From assembly GCA_030220185.1 (NCBI GenBank), contig JASPKZ010009726.1:1-64000 (forward strand): a stretch of DNA of 64,000 bases, written 5' to 3'. The stretch comes from Diploptera punctata. Its lineage: Eukaryota; Arthropoda; Insecta; Blattodea; Blaberidae. How positions within the stretch are numbered: the stretch's first letter is position 1; every line of letters starts with the position of its first letter. Under the pieces are notes generated by a model that made no database searches, had not been told where the DNA came from, and was given only the letters and a program-made list of their open reading frames with translations. Shown piece after piece: positions 1 through 10,245 of the stretch. Made by a program: the position numbers and the translations under genes.

Positions 1-850
1 AAATTTTGAAATATTATATGCCGTAACCACGTGGACCCGCGAGCTGTTGTTGAATCGTGACGTAATAGCTTAGTTTATGGAGTGTCTTTCAATATTACCT
101 TTCAAAAACACGTAATAAAGAGTTCTATATGTAGTGGCAGATTAAGCAGGTCTACAGTGATGTGGGTAGCAAGAAAATTATTCTTTAATATGAATTTTAC
201 AAGTAATTTATTATGATTTTTTTTATTTGCGCGAAATATAAACAAACAAAAATATTTGTCTTTTAGTCAGGAACCTTAGGCGAATAGAGAAAATACACGA
301 GGAATATAATATAACGTACTCGGAGATCAGCCGCCCCTAGCGTTCAACAAACTTAATGAGTATTTTATCTTTAGAATTTGCTGCATTAGCTTTTTTGTTT
401 CATCTGTCAACCCAATCAATTTGAGGAAAGGTTACCCGCGGGGCTTGGACGAAATTAATATGTAATTGTTAGTTGTTAATTTTTTCGATTTAATTAATTT
501 ACACATTTTCCATTGCAAGTGATATTATTTTTGCTACATGTCCGAACATGTTTGTAACTGTTCATAGTTTAAAATTGGATTAGATTCGTTGTTTCGTGTG
601 GCAGAGTTTGAGTTGACAAACTCCTTTCAAAAGCCACGAGCTTGTGGACTGTGTGATGTGTGACTGGGAATTATAACAAATACTCCAGTCGATTAAAATT
701 ATATACACGAACACACGTATCACTTAAATGCACTTTTGTACAAAATAACTCACTACGCCAAATGTAATAATTGGTAATTTTACGCATTTTAGCGGAGATG
801 GCCGGCACGTGTTACCTTCACGGAGTCTGAGGGCTTGTGGCTGACGCATG
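1..850. other. AT-rich stretch without recognised gene
   Basis: I see no coding region, tRNA-like box or terminal repeat that I can support. Short ORFs on both strands have no recognisable motif. The right edge runs into the GC-rich inverted end at 854. Confidence 0.5.
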
Positions 851-853
851 CTA

Positions 854-2197
854 TTAAGGTACGTACACATATGCGCGCCGCGAACACGAACGGGGCGCGC
901 GCGGCGCGTGTTATGTTCGTCGAAATGATTAATTTCAACGAACCTCCTGCGATCCATAGGAAACCCACAAACCTTCAGTAGACATTTTGCAGAGCAGGTG
1001 TAACCAACCATGTCTATTTCCTTTCCGTTCTCCCGCTTGTCCTGCATTCTTTCCCAAAAATAGGGACATTTTTTTTAAAATTCCGCGGGACGCGGGACAA
1101 ATTGTTAAAAATCGGGACTGTCCCGCCAAAATCGTGACGTCTGGCCACGATTATTACTTATTACATCTTACAACTTTATTTATACCTTTTCAAATATTAT
1201 AGCATTAAAGGAATTTAAAAAAATATATGATTTGTATACATATGTTTAAAATTATTAAGAATCTATCTCACCATAACATGGCCTTAATTTTTAATAAAGA
1301 TGTACATGATTATTATACTAGAGGTTGTACTTTATTGCATAAAGATACTAGTTTCTCAAAAAAAAAAGGTACAAAAGGGATTCGTTATGCATTAATCAAC
1401 CATTACAATAACTTACTTATTGAATATCAACATTTCACGAATGTTAAACATATTTCTAATTGTATTAAAAATATTTTTTCTCATTGCTTTCTTAGTTAAT
1501 TTTGTTACTTTTATTATTATTAATATTATCCTGTTTAAATATTGTATTTATATGTGTATATATATTGTGCATCTATAGTAGTTTGTATTACTTAAACTTA
1601 TGCCTGAATTTGTTTTCTTTTTTTTTATTGTTAATTGTTTTATGGCCATTATTTTTTGTATATTACCCCTTAACATGAGCAATCTTTCTCTTTCGAGTCT
1701 TTGAAGAAATAAATAAATAAATAATTAGTAATAAATGTGTTTGTATATTGTATTGTTTTGTGATACTTCATACATAATATTATGAAATGAACGTCTTAAA
1801 TAAATAATGTTTTCTAAATAATTATAATTTGTTCATACAATTACAGTACACACGAAAAAAAACACATAACATTGAAGAAAAACAGGCATCTCCTTTCAAT
1901 GATTTTTTTAAAATGATCCTTATGTTGAGGATCCCACAATAATTGCTTGCTTCTATAAATATCAATAAGTTTTAACATGTTTTCCTCTGACCACTCTATA
2001 CTCATAGGTGCTCACCGAAAACAACGAACCTCTCAGGTACCCGTCCAAATCTAAACAGCGAACCATCAAATTGTTCGTGGAAAAAACCGACAATGAGTGG
2101 ATCGTGGTGCGAGACGCGCGCGCGCACCTTAAAACCCGTCCAAATCTGACGAACATGGTGCGCGCGCGCGGCGCGCAAGTGTGTACGTACCTTTATG
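854..2197. mobile_element. Possible DNA transposon defined by GC-rich inverted ends
   Basis: The left end reads AAGGTACGTACACATATGCG followed by CGCG-rich sequence. The right end, read on the minus strand, reads AAGGTACGTACACACTTGCG followed by CGCG-rich sequence. The match over the first 25 or so bases, in opposite orientation and in an otherwise AT-rich region, suggests the two termini of one 1.34-kb element. CG dinucleotides are dense only at these ends (about 870-912 and 2112-2180). No transposase is recognisable inside; the interior holds a LINE 3' end. The target-site duplication is unclear, so two unrelated copies of a short GC-rich repeat remain possible. Confidence 0.42.
1200..1725 (+). 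mobile_element. 3' end of a non-LTR retrotransposon (RT C-terminus plus tail)
   Basis: The reading frame at 1230-1499 has the layout seen at the extreme C-terminus of many insect CR1/Jockey-type reverse transcriptases: a HNMALIFNKDVHDYYTRG-like segment, then a KGTKGIRYALINHYNNL segment corresponding to the usual KG..Y...K.YN.LP, then a final basic helix. It ends with a normal stop at 1497-1499. About 200 bp of 3' UTR follow and finish in a short tandem tail, GAAATAAATAAATAAATAAT, near 1704-1724, as expected of a LINE 3' end. The copy is strongly 5'-truncated and lies inside the candidate element 854-2197. Clade assignment is uncertain. Confidence 0.6.
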
Positions 2198-2380
2198 TGC
2201 AGGCAGACAGAAGCTTCCAGACGTTTCTATACAACAAAAGAAATTAGTCACTCGAGAAGTTGAGCGCGGAGGGATACAAATTATATGAAACCCTTAAAAA
2301 TAAAATATATAAAATTAACTACAAATTAACTCCCTCAATGCCGGCTATAGTGGAAAATTGTCCACCTGGAATTGTGAGGA

Positions 2381-2383
<3 letters not shown>

Positions 2384-2423
<40 letters not shown>
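2384..2423. repeat. (TA)n microsatellite
   Basis: About 20 uninterrupted TA units, directly followed by the left end of the duplicated unit 2424-4000. Confidence 0.95.
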
Positions 2424-2425
<2 letters not shown>

Positions 2426-3394
2426 GTGTATAACATTTTGGGAATCCGACGGTTGACCACTTATCACACATAGCTATAACGTCTACCTCTCTGTTATACC
2501 AAGTGCCTTGCACACTTATCGCTCCATGAGTTTAATTTAGTTTAAAGAAAGGAATGACTTCATTTTAAAGCATAATAACAAAATGTTATCTAAAATAAGG
2601 TAAAATAGAATATTTGTAAGTTTAGATTTAAATTTGTTACGTTATTGAATGAGCCATTTAACAATGATAAATATGGAATCTCAAAAAGTATTTATGTTTA
2701 CCTGATAGAAAAAAAAGTGTCATTGATCTCTCTAAATTTCTTAGCAGTATAAACTTATAGAAAAATAAAACGTTTTGAATTCAATTTGTCAAATATTAAT
2801 ATTTTATTAATTTAAAATAGTTTTCAATCTCACATTTAGTGGCGTTGCTTCGTAACGTACTTGTAGTTATTGCATATTATTTGTTATTCAACAAGGCGCA
2901 CACCATGCAAATTTTTTATGAAACTTTTCTTCTCTGTAAATTATAAGGAGCAAAATTTTTCCGCGAACATCATCTGGCCATCATTATCATATCCGCCATG
3001 CTTAGTATGCAAGGGTGTGTGGATGGTATGTTTTGCCTTGATGGCGTGTTATCTTGGAGATAGCCCTAATATTCAGCTGGGGCCCACCATGTCCTTGTGT
3101 TATTAAAAAAGTATGTGTGTGATCCTCGGTTAAAATCCCTCCCCGGGCAACTGTAAGGCCCGGGTGGCGCGTAGTACGTAAAAGTACCTAAAAAGTGTGA
3201 TGTTTAACTACGCTAACGGAATATAAATATTTATAAACTATACGTAGCGGAAATCCGCATAACGAATAAAACAATACGTTACAATTCGTTTTTCTCGTGG
3301 AATCCCTTGTTTAAAAATTCTCAATCTACAGCTTTATCTTCATAAAAATGTGACACTAAGTTAAAATTTTGTTACTTTGAAATAGATTGGAAGT
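2424..3394. repeat. Left copy of a duplicated unit (partner 62088-62990)
   Basis: From ACCGTGTATAACATTTTGGG onward this segment matches 62088 onward with scattered substitutions and small indels. The match continues past 3394 into a LINE-A 3' end and a tRNA-headed repeat in the same order and orientation as at 62995-63500. It contains a copy of repeat R (2690-2905). No ORF longer than 80 codons makes sense. The shared order of three unrelated repeats favours duplication of a composite segment over independent insertions. Confidence 0.75.
2690..2905 (+). repeat. Interspersed repeat R, copy 1
   Basis: The core runs from a TTACCTGATAG motif through AAATATTAATATTTTATTAA to GTGGCGTTGCTTCGTAACGT. 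Six further copies lie in this window (about 8265, 25785, 28240, 33530, 58275 and 62360), all on the same strand. I do not recognise the family and it has no coding potential. Confidence 0.7.
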
Positions 3395-3819
3395 TCTCAC
3401 GTTTTTGGACCAAAGTTAGATGAACAGGAGGTGAATGGAGAAGAGTGCGTAACGCTGAAGTAAGACAGGTAAAATAAGAACAGGTAAGTCTCGTAGACTA
3501 CGAGGGGCAGGACATGTGTCAAGAATGGAGAATGAAAGACGTGCGTGGAAGCTTCATTAGAGGAAAACCAGAGGGAAAACGCCCAGTTGGTTGACCAAGA
3601 ATTAGGTGGGAGCATTTATTAATAGGAAAACTATAGGGAAAACGAGCAGTTGGTAGACCAAGAATGATGTGGGAGAATAACATTAACCATGAATTGAGAG
3701 AAATACACTTATGCAGGGAATGATTTGAAAACATTATCTCAGGAGAGGGATGTATAGAGAGCTTATGTCCGTGAGGCCATTAACCCGGGTTCAATAATGC
3801 CAGTGAGTTAGTTAGTATG
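3395..3819 (+). pseudogene. LINE-A reverse transcriptase 3' end, degraded
   Basis: Frames scattered across this stretch encode pieces of the LINE-A C-terminus (FGPK-DE, then a KSRRLRWAGHVAR-like block, GKRPVGRPRMxWENN and RDVWRAYV). Several stops and indels break the frame. The copy ends with the family signature CCAGTGAGTTAGTTAGTA, a decayed (AGTA)n tail. It aligns with the better copy at 29263-30447 (opposite strand) and with its duplicate at 62995-63385. Confidence 0.75.
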
Positions 3820-3884
3820 ACATTTTCATGCAAACACAACAAATATATCGAATATATTCTCTTTGTCCTTTGTTTCCTTCCTCT

Positions 3885-4470
3885 TCTTGAACGTCGTAGA
3901 AAATCTTGGTGGACCAATGGCTACCATGCGTTCATCTGATTCCCAGGGTCATGAGTTCAAACTCTCAGAGATCTGTGGATTTACAGTGTGCACTACGTTA
4001 ACTAGCAAACAACACAGTACAATTACTGAAAACGTGTTAATGTGAATAAGGCTTCTGCGAGTGCTCACGAAGTTCCCCGATCAGTGGGTTATAAGTACGA
4101 TTTTTTTTTGTCTAAGGGTGTACATAATCTAGCTTCTTTTGTCGAAATAGTTTTGGAGTGGGTTCTAACGTCCAAACTGCAACTTGGAACGCTAGGATTT
4201 ATTTAAGGTTATATCCGTTAGAAGATTATCTTCTCTACGGCTAACATTTTCCTCCTGCCCATTGATCTCTCGTCTGCTATCTTTAGTTGGAAAGTCAAAT
4301 TTTCTCTTCCGGCATTGATGCAGTTTGACACGTTCTTAGAGATTAATTAATTATTTTGTTTCTCGCCCAAGGTTTCTCCAGTAAAGGTAGCCCTGCCACG
4401 GTACTTCTGATGTACTTGAAACACTCCCACTATCGTTAAGGTCATGGAACTCCTGATGATGCTAGATATA
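3885..4470 (+). repeat. tRNA-headed composite repeat S, copy 1
   Basis: The head near 3905 has an A-box-like TGGACCAATGG and a B-box-like GAGTTCAAACTC about 40 bases apart, the spacing of a tRNA-derived Pol III promoter. The body (ATTATCTTCTCTACGGCTAA, then CCTCCTGCCCATTGATCTCT) recurs at 9341-9870, 20175-20850 and 59101-59760. The repeat resumes after 5371, so the element 4471-5371 is inserted in it. Confidence 0.65.
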
Positions 4471-5371
4471 CAGGGTGTAACAGGACCTCGCCGACAAAAT
4501 GATGGGGATGATAGGCCATGCAGAGAGGATAGTGTTTTGTGAAGGAACATACAGTCGTTTTTTAGTTATGCGCAGATGAAGGTGTTTACCCGTAAGGGTC
4601 GGAATTGAATACAAACAATTGTACACGTATCATTTTATTGAATAAAACATGTTTTTACAATAAGTGTTAAAAAAATAAGTGTTTTGACGATGTCAATAAG
4701 AATCCTGCCATGATCGGCCGTACTGGCCGCACATTGTTACGACGATATCAAACATTGAATGAGGCATAGGGTCGACTACTTGAACACATTGTTTTTTTTT
4801 TCAAATGTCCCAGGTTTGTCTCTGGACATTCCTGGTTTCTCTCCTGGCATGGCGTACTTATAACCCACTTCTGAGGTTGGGGCGCCTGGAAGGCGGGGTT
4901 ACGTTGCCCCTATGATATGATGGGTGATGATGATGATAATGGTGCTGCCAGGAGAGTCCCTAATCCTAAACTTAACCTAAGATGAATATGAATGATGATG
5001 AATGCGATGGCCATATGATTTCGGGGACCGTTTGGGCCTTTAAGTTTTCCTGACTTTTGTCTTACAGGTGAGGAAAATGCCCGATAAAAACCTCACCCAG
5101 AAAAAACTGTCCCGACCGGGAATCGAACCCGGGCCCGCTGTGTGACAAGGCAGCACGCTACCCCGAGACCACAGCGGTGGACTGAACACTTATTGTAAAA
5201 ACATGTATTTTCAGAAAAATGATACCTGTGCAATTGTTTGTTTTCAATTCCAACCCTTATGGGTAACTCATAAACAACGTGTTTGCGACTATATGTTCCT
5301 TCACAAAAAAATGATCTTCTGCATGGCCTATCATCCCTTTCATTTTGTCGGTGAGGTCCTGTCACACCCTG
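4471..5371. mobile_element. MITE-like element with about 200-bp inverted ends
   Basis: The left end starts CAGGGTGTAACAGGACCTCG and the right end, on the minus strand, starts CAGGGTGTGACAGGACCTCA. The match continues with substitutions for about 200 bp on each side (to about 4680 and from about 5182). TA flanks both ends, as in the Tc1/mariner superfamily. There is no transposase ORF; the centre is largely a nested SINE (4791-5180). The element sits inside repeat S: the sequence on either side joins up to match the uninterrupted copy at 20800-20850. Confidence 0.8.
4791..5180 (-). mobile_element. SINE-V, subfamily 2 (tRNA-derived)
   Basis: On the minus strand the head reads TCCACCGCTGTGGTCTCG and then GGTTCGATTCCC, an A-box-like and a perfect B-box-type pair. 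The body has the shared SINE-V block (AGGCCCAAACGGTCCCCGAA) and a distal part shared with 27185-27480 (GGGGCGCCTGGAAGGCGGGG as read on +). The 3' end is A-rich. The flanks TGAACACATTG (about 4780) and TGAACACTTATTG (about 5182) look like a diverged target-site duplication. Confidence 0.75.
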
Positions 5372-5373
5372 TA

Positions 5374-5540
5374 TATATAGGATTGTTACTATTTAAACAT
5401 TTTCTCTTTCCAACTTAACATTGGATATGATTAAAATTCATCGGAGAACATATACCTCATAATGTTTACTTCCCAACATTAATTAAATATAATTGGATAT
5501 GATATGTGTTTGTTATATTATGTTGTTCTTTGCTATCTTC
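5374..5540. other. End of repeat S and unassigned spacer
   Basis: The first 40 or so bases continue repeat S after the nested element. The rest is AT-rich with no recognised feature. Confidence 0.4.
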
Positions 5541-5789
5541 ATGATGTACCGGAGTCATAACTAAACACTCAGCTGGGCAGGTTATCATGTACCTATTTAA
5601 TGTTTACTTTTAGTTCACATTTATTTTCATGCGCTCAGCATAAAAATGTGGTGCAATTGTGGTGCACAAAACAAACGTTTAGTGTAAAATAAACAAAAAT
5701 AGAGGATGACGTACTGTTTTAAATCAGACTATAAACATCAGCTAGAAGAGGAAAAATTCATTAAATTTTCTGAAAAAAAAAGTCGAAAG

Positions 5790-5860
5790 CACGTTGCATA
5801 ATTTGCTAAGGCAATATAATAGAAGTCGGGAGGTTGCGAATTCGATTCCAGATGAGGTCA
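5790..5860 (+). repeat. tRNA-like SINE head
   Basis: GCATAATTTGCTAAGGCAAT and GCGAATTCGATTCCAGATGA occupy A-box and B-box positions. The copy at 23511-23580 is its duplicate, and the head at 61131-61206 is related. It has decayed too far to be a tRNA gene. Confidence 0.5.
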
Positions 5861-6379
5861 GGCTTGTTACCACTTGACGAAACTTTGTGGTAGGATCATG
5901 TCACTGGGTTCTACTCAGCCTCTGAAATCAATTAATACCAGATATATTTTCTTGACTCAAAGTGTTCATCACGCAGTACTGAAAACTCGGGAGATAAATA
6001 GTCTCCAATTGTCAGCCATAATCTCCTACTTTTTCAATAGCTCTCTGAGACTTGTAATGGGATCGCCTTACGCATTCACAAATATATATCTTGGGGTGAT
6101 GAGTGCTTTTCAATAGATAACTTGATGCCTTCACACACTCACTTCTTTCAAGACGTTTCGTGATGTTTTATGAAATTTGTTGTGTTAACGTTTACATTAA
6201 ACTAGACCTAAAACATTATGTTGATCTACCGAAATAACTAACTTATGTAGTGTATAATATTGTAGTCTGAGTGTCATGTATTAACTTGCAAAACATAGAG
6301 AATTAATAAAGGAGAAAAATCAATAAGATCGATATTATAAATAAGTAGATAACCTGGAGTTAATGAACAAAGCAAACAG

Positions 6380-6850
6380 TAGGCGGAAGAAAATAATTAA
6401 TGCGGAAATATCCGTATAATAATGCCTAATGTATCGTGTCTTGTCACAGGTCCACGATACTTCAAATTTTTATTTTGAATGAATTTTCTGATGGAATATT
6501 GAGGAGTTGGAGATCGGTGCCCTTAAGGAAACGCCCAGTTGATAGACTAAGAATGAGGTGGGAGAATAACGTTCATGTTTTGAGGGAAGTAGATTATACA
6601 AATGATGATTGGAAGACATTTGCTTAGGATGGGGATGTATGGAGAACTTATGTCCGCGCGATCATAAACCTACGGGTTCTATTGAGCCAGTGAGTTAGTT
6701 AGGAGATCAGTGTCCACCCAGGATCGCGATAAATTTGTGCAGCTCTAATAAATAGCGACTATAAGATTTAGGAGACATCCTGACCACATACCAGCCATAT
6801 ACTGTTTACATTATCGTCTGTGACGGGATCACTTTACACACTTTTACCTA
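6380..6850 (+). mobile_element. SINE-W copy split by a LINE-A insertion
   Basis: The parts before 6523 (GAATTTTCTGATGGAATATT) and after 6701 (GTGTCCACCCAGGATCGCGA, AATAAATAGCGACT) match consecutive parts of the intact SINE-W at 30767-31111. They are separated by a LINE-A 3' end. The same arrangement is present in copy 2 near 24640-24960. Confidence 0.65.
6523..6701 (+). pseudogene. LINE-A 3' end inserted in SINE-W
   Basis: It encodes the last part of the LINE-A C-terminus (KRPVDRLRMRWENNVHVLRE, then VDYTNDDWKTFA) and ends in CCAGTGAGTTAGTTAG. It is bracketed by a target-site duplication of about 14 bp: GGAGATCGGTGCCC at 6509-6522 and GGAGATCAGTGTCC at 6702-6715. The matching insertion at 24708-24883 sits at the same position, so it predates the segment duplication. 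Confidence 0.8.
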
Positions 6851-7293
6851 CCTCTGTAAAATGACACAAGAGGTCAGCCAATTAATAGATCAATTGTCTT
6901 GCAAGCCTCTCGCGGTATGAAGTTCTGTTTAATTTAAAAAAAACGGAGATGTTTATTTTAAAAACAGAATGAAATAAAATGTTATCCATAAGAATGAAAA
7001 ATAGAACATTCGCAATTTTACAGTTAAATTTGTTTTGATTTTCAATGAGTTATCATTTCAATTGGATATACTGTATAGTGTGTCACGTGATATATTAATA
7101 CACATTTGAGGGACAGGTTGGTCACTTTATTGTTGAAATAGAGTATTATATTCTCAATGGAAAGTGCTATATTTTAGGAGTCCGAAAGATTAAAAAAATG
7201 TGTTTAATCATGGGTTTATTTGCCTTCCAAATTAGGCACATATTAAAAAAAGTAGGTACCTATTAGGTTCGTCTTCCGGGCATATAGGCCGTG

Positions 7294-7351
7294 GTCCAGT
7301 CGTTCTTCTACTCGACGTTTCGTCTACTGCTGCGGTAGACATCTTCAGGAG
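7294..7351 (-). ncRNA. Hammerhead-like ribozyme core, left PLE arm
   Basis: Exact reverse-complement counterpart of 7848-7905: TCTTCAG, a GTCTAC/GTAGAC pair and GACGTTTC read on the plus strand. Confidence 0.55.
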
Positions 7352-7420
7352 ATACTGCGTGCTCTCTGTGAACTCCTCAACAGTCGGCTGCAGACTGGCT
7401 GGTCGTTGGAAACTCCCTCC

Positions 7421-7429
7421 CTATTTATA
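7421..7429 (-). promoter_or_regulatory. TATA-box-like motif, left PLE arm
   Basis: TATAAATAG on the minus strand, within the element's terminal segment and upstream of the minus-strand hammerhead-like core. It is the mirror image of the motif at 7771. A promoter role is inferred from position. Confidence 0.45.
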
Positions 7430-7574
7430 GGCACGCCCCTGGTGGAGAGGCGGTTTTCTGCGCGGTCCGTGTTGCGTGCTGTTTTGTCCAGGCTGTCGCT
7501 AGCAGAATTCATAGGCTTCGTTGTCGTATTGTGCAGTGCCGGGATCCAGATTTTGTTTATCTTCATGGTTTCTT

Positions 7575-7619
<45 letters not shown>

Positions 7620-7770
7620 AAAAAGAAGAAACCATGAAGATAAACAAAATCTGGATCCCGGCACTGCACAATACGACAACGAAGCCTATGAATTCTGCTA
7701 GCGACAGCCTGGACAAAACAGCACGCAACACGGACCGCGCAGAAAACCGCCTCTCCACCAGGGGCGTGCC

Positions 7771-7779
7771 TATAAATAG
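7771..7779 (+). promoter_or_regulatory. TATA-box-like motif, right PLE arm
   Basis: TATAAATAG lies about 80 bp upstream of the hammerhead-like core at 7848-7905, in the order promoter then ribozyme expected for a PLE terminal repeat. With its mirror copy it would drive outward, divergent transcription. There is no direct evidence of activity. Confidence 0.45.
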
Positions 7780-7847
7780 GGAGGGAGTTTCCAACGACCA
7801 GCCAGTCTGCAGCCGACTGTTGAGGAGTTCACAGAGAGCACGCAGTA

Positions 7848-7905
7848 TCTCCTGAAGATGTCTACCGCAGCAGTAGACGAAACGTCGAGTAGAAGAACGA
7901 CTGGA
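7848..7905 (+). ncRNA. Hammerhead-like ribozyme core, right PLE arm
   Basis: CTGAAGA (7852-7858) fits the CUGANGA core. GTCTAC and GTAGAC form a 6-bp helix II, and GAAACGTC follows (7879-7886). CTC before the core and GAG after the predicted cleavage site pair as inner helix I; CAGT and ACTG can pair further out. Helix III is only the palindrome ACGT, which would favour a dimeric fold. One unpaired T between CTGAAGA and helix II departs from the textbook core. A mirror copy lies on the minus strand at about 7294-7351. Confidence 0.55.
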
Positions 7906-8264
7906 CCACGGCCTATATGCCCGGAAGACGAACCTAATAGGGATCAAGACGCCGGCCGTGAAAGCCTACAGTTATACAAAAGTAGGTACGTTTTGTAGGT
8001 TAAAAGCAACAGCGCAAGGTTTGCAGTTTTGAGAAAACAGTTGTCAAGGTGAAGGTGTGTAAGAAAATCATAGGTAATTCAAATGATAACTTTGGGTGAT
8101 GCGTGTTTTCTGCCAGATAATGCGAAAAAGACATTTATGCCTTAAACACTCACTTTTTCAAGAAAAAAGTCACACCCCTTTGTTTCTAATCGCCTCAATT
8201 AGAAGGCATTTTATAATGGTGGATAAGTGACTTTCCTGGATTTTTCCTTGTACCCTTCATTTAA

Positions 8265-8465
8265 AGATGTTAACTGTGGTATTGAATATTTATCTGATAG
8301 AGGAAGGTCGATATATACATTTCCGCGGTATATATCGATAGATGAAACACTTCTGAATTACATCTGTTAAATATTAATATATTTTAAAATTAATTTGTAG
8401 GAATAGTTTGCATTTTCTCATTTAGTGACGTTGCTACGTTACGTTACAGTTATTACGTCAATATT
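8265..8465 (+). repeat. Interspersed repeat R, copy 2
   Basis: It has the ATTTATCTGATAGAGGAAGG start and the AGTGACGTTGCTACGTTACG end. It is part of the 5540-9080 duplicated segment and pairs with copy 3. Confidence 0.65.
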
Positions 8466-9340
8466 ATTGTTATCGCGTAGCAACAAAGGACATTTTTACA
8501 ATCATTTTTTGCACAATAATGCGTTATGTCGTACTTGTAGGAATGACGACCATGATGGAAAGTAGGGTGTCCTAAATATCGGGGTAGCCAACTCATAAAT
8601 AACTGTACTGTAATATGACAAATTACCTACGTAGGGCGGGACGTAAAACACTGTTATTTTTTGTACGCTACGTATACAATGTGTATGCAAACATATATCC
8701 AATAGATAGTGTGAATATACATTATACCAAACAATTCACAGCATTTTAAGTGAACTGAGCTTTATTTGAAACAATATAAAACAATAAATACGTACTTGCC
8801 GTCATTTTATGCCTGATTGGTGTCACGGTCTACTGTAGTCTCAACTAAATGATTTTCGACATTTACCGTACATAATAACGTCAGTCAATTGTTTGTAGTG
8901 AAGGCAAATATTTCCAACAAAGATGTTATTATTTTACTATTAGTTATCATTATGAAAACATCATCGAGCAAAAAATATGTATAACATAAGTTTGTGAAAT
9001 GTTTTACAGAATCTCGGAAATTAAAACCCTTACTATTGCTCTGTTTTAATAATTTTCTAGCTTCTGTAAAAACCACTTCACATTTCCGCATTGTAATTTA
9101 CTATTGTGAAATGTACCTGTCTTCAATATAACTGTATATTGGACGTTGGGGAAAAAGCTCCATATCGATTTAGATATTTAATTACAACAAGTTTCCTTGT
9201 GTTTAAATATTCGTAAGCACTGTTTTATTTCTTTAAAGTTACGTTATGTTACAATTTCGGTTAATGTGACATTGAGAATGCAATATGGAAACGATTAGAG
9301 CATTTTTTTATATTTTTTTCCTTCTTCTTAGACGTGAAAT

Positions 9341-9870
9341 CGATGTTGGTAGACTAGAGCTTATCATGCTCGCCTCTGGTTCTAAAGTTCACGGGAACAA
9401 ACCCTGTCGGCGTTTATGGAATTTTTAGGACGTAAAAAGTGTAAGTATATGTTCCTTTGGAAAGGACTAGAAACCAGTGTCACGTGTCTGGACTTAGGGC
9501 ACGTAACATAACACGAAGCTTGTAAGAAGAGGTCTGGTTGGTCCTTTCTCTCCTAGATTATAAATGCGACACTGATTAGTTTACCTTTTAAAGGGTGTCG
9601 TTGATTGTTAATTATGACGTAACACTGATTGAACGTATTGATTTGTTTAAACTTTACGCCCGTGTGAGTGTCGCCTTTTCTGCGGCTAAAGTGTTCCTCC
9701 TACCCGTTGATCTCTCTTCCACCATTTCTAACGCTGAAAAGTCAACATTTCTCTTCCAACATTGATGCTATTTGATATTCTGTTCTGAATTCTTTCTTTG
9801 TGTGGTCTCTCCAATCAAGGGCGAGCTAATAGTAACTTCTTAACTATACAATTGCTAGTTTATTTCCTAC
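9341..9870 (+). repeat. tRNA-headed composite repeat S, copy 2
   Basis: The head near 9345-9412 (GTTGGTAGACTAGAGCTTAT, then GGGAACAAACCCTGTCGGCG) is tRNA-like but decayed. The body contains CGGCTAAAGTGTTCCTCCTA and TTGATCTCTCTTCCACCATT, matching copies at 3885, 20175 and 59101. No ORF is credible. Confidence 0.55.
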
Positions 9871-10054
9871 GGACTTGGAAAACACAGACACCACCACCAG
9901 CATCGTCACGGAATTCCTGTTGGGTGCAAATATGTCTTATGAACTAACTAACTCACTACACAACAGTGTTTCGCATACATATAACTCGGAGAATAATCAC
10001 GTTAGGCCTATGTATTTTAAAGTTAAGGTATTGTTTGTGAAGTTAGAGATGACA

Positions 10055-10245
10055 AGTGTCCCTGTGATGGCAATAACACGCATTTACAGAATTTAGCCTG
10101 TGTTATTTTCTTTCTGCGCATCAGTCTTGTTTTTAATTATTGTTCCTATATCTTTTAAATCCCCCACTTCTTCAAAATTTGAAACATTTTTATTTACTGT
10201 CCAATTTATAATGTATTTCTAGTATGATCATATATTTTAGCCCTA
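10055..10245 (-). pseudogene. LINE-A internal fragment
   Basis: On the plus strand it reads AACACGCATTTACAGAATTT and continues through TGTTCCTATATCTTTTAAAT to GATCATATATTTTAG. This matches 29795-29985, the segment between the YADD motif and the YGCETWTLT block of LINE-A. The frame is broken. Confidence 0.65.

Larger units (their letters stand above)
7258..7979. mobile_element. Penelope-like element termini in a near-perfect head-to-head palindrome
   Basis: Left arm 7258-7597 and right arm about 7618-7941 are reverse complements with no difference I could find over more than 300 bp, separated by a poly-T run. Each arm contains, reading outward, a TATAAATAGG box and then a hammerhead-like core. 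The sequence beyond the right arm, GCCGGCCGTGAAAGCCTA, recurs in opposite orientation at 25302, next to another such core. A 12-bp direct repeat, AAAAGTAGGTAC, flanks the insertion (ending at 7256 and near 7990), and the second copy of the host segment (about 25490) has the uninterrupted site. There is no reverse transcriptase. Assignment to PLEs rests on the ribozyme-bearing terminus and is an inference. Confidence 0.72.
5540..9080. repeat. Copy 1 of a 3-kb duplicated segment (partner 23265-26395)
   Basis: Both copies begin with a TTCATGAT junction followed by TACCGGAGTCATAACTAAAC and stay alignable to the ATTTCCAACRAAGATGTTAT block. Shared internal landmarks, in the same order, are a tRNA-like head, a SINE-W copy, a LINE-A 3' end inserted in that SINE, and repeat R. 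Copy 1 alone has the PLE palindrome 7258-7979. Copy 2 alone has the LINE tail 24085-24610 and the PLE fragment 25296-25434. No host coding region is apparent. Confidence 0.8.

Noticed and set aside
724..1129. ORFs over the GC-rich ends (724-1047 minus, 2008-2247 plus) sharing an RARGAxxCTYL-like peptide
   Set aside because: The shared peptide comes from the CGCG-rich inverted ends read in equivalent frames, not from related proteins.
7345..7947. 200-codon and 149-codon ORFs on opposite strands (7345-7947 minus, 7406-7855 plus) with the same protein ends
   Set aside because: They are the two readings of one palindrome through its poly-T/poly-A spacer (long F or K runs). The shared peptide follows from the inverted arms, not from a gene.
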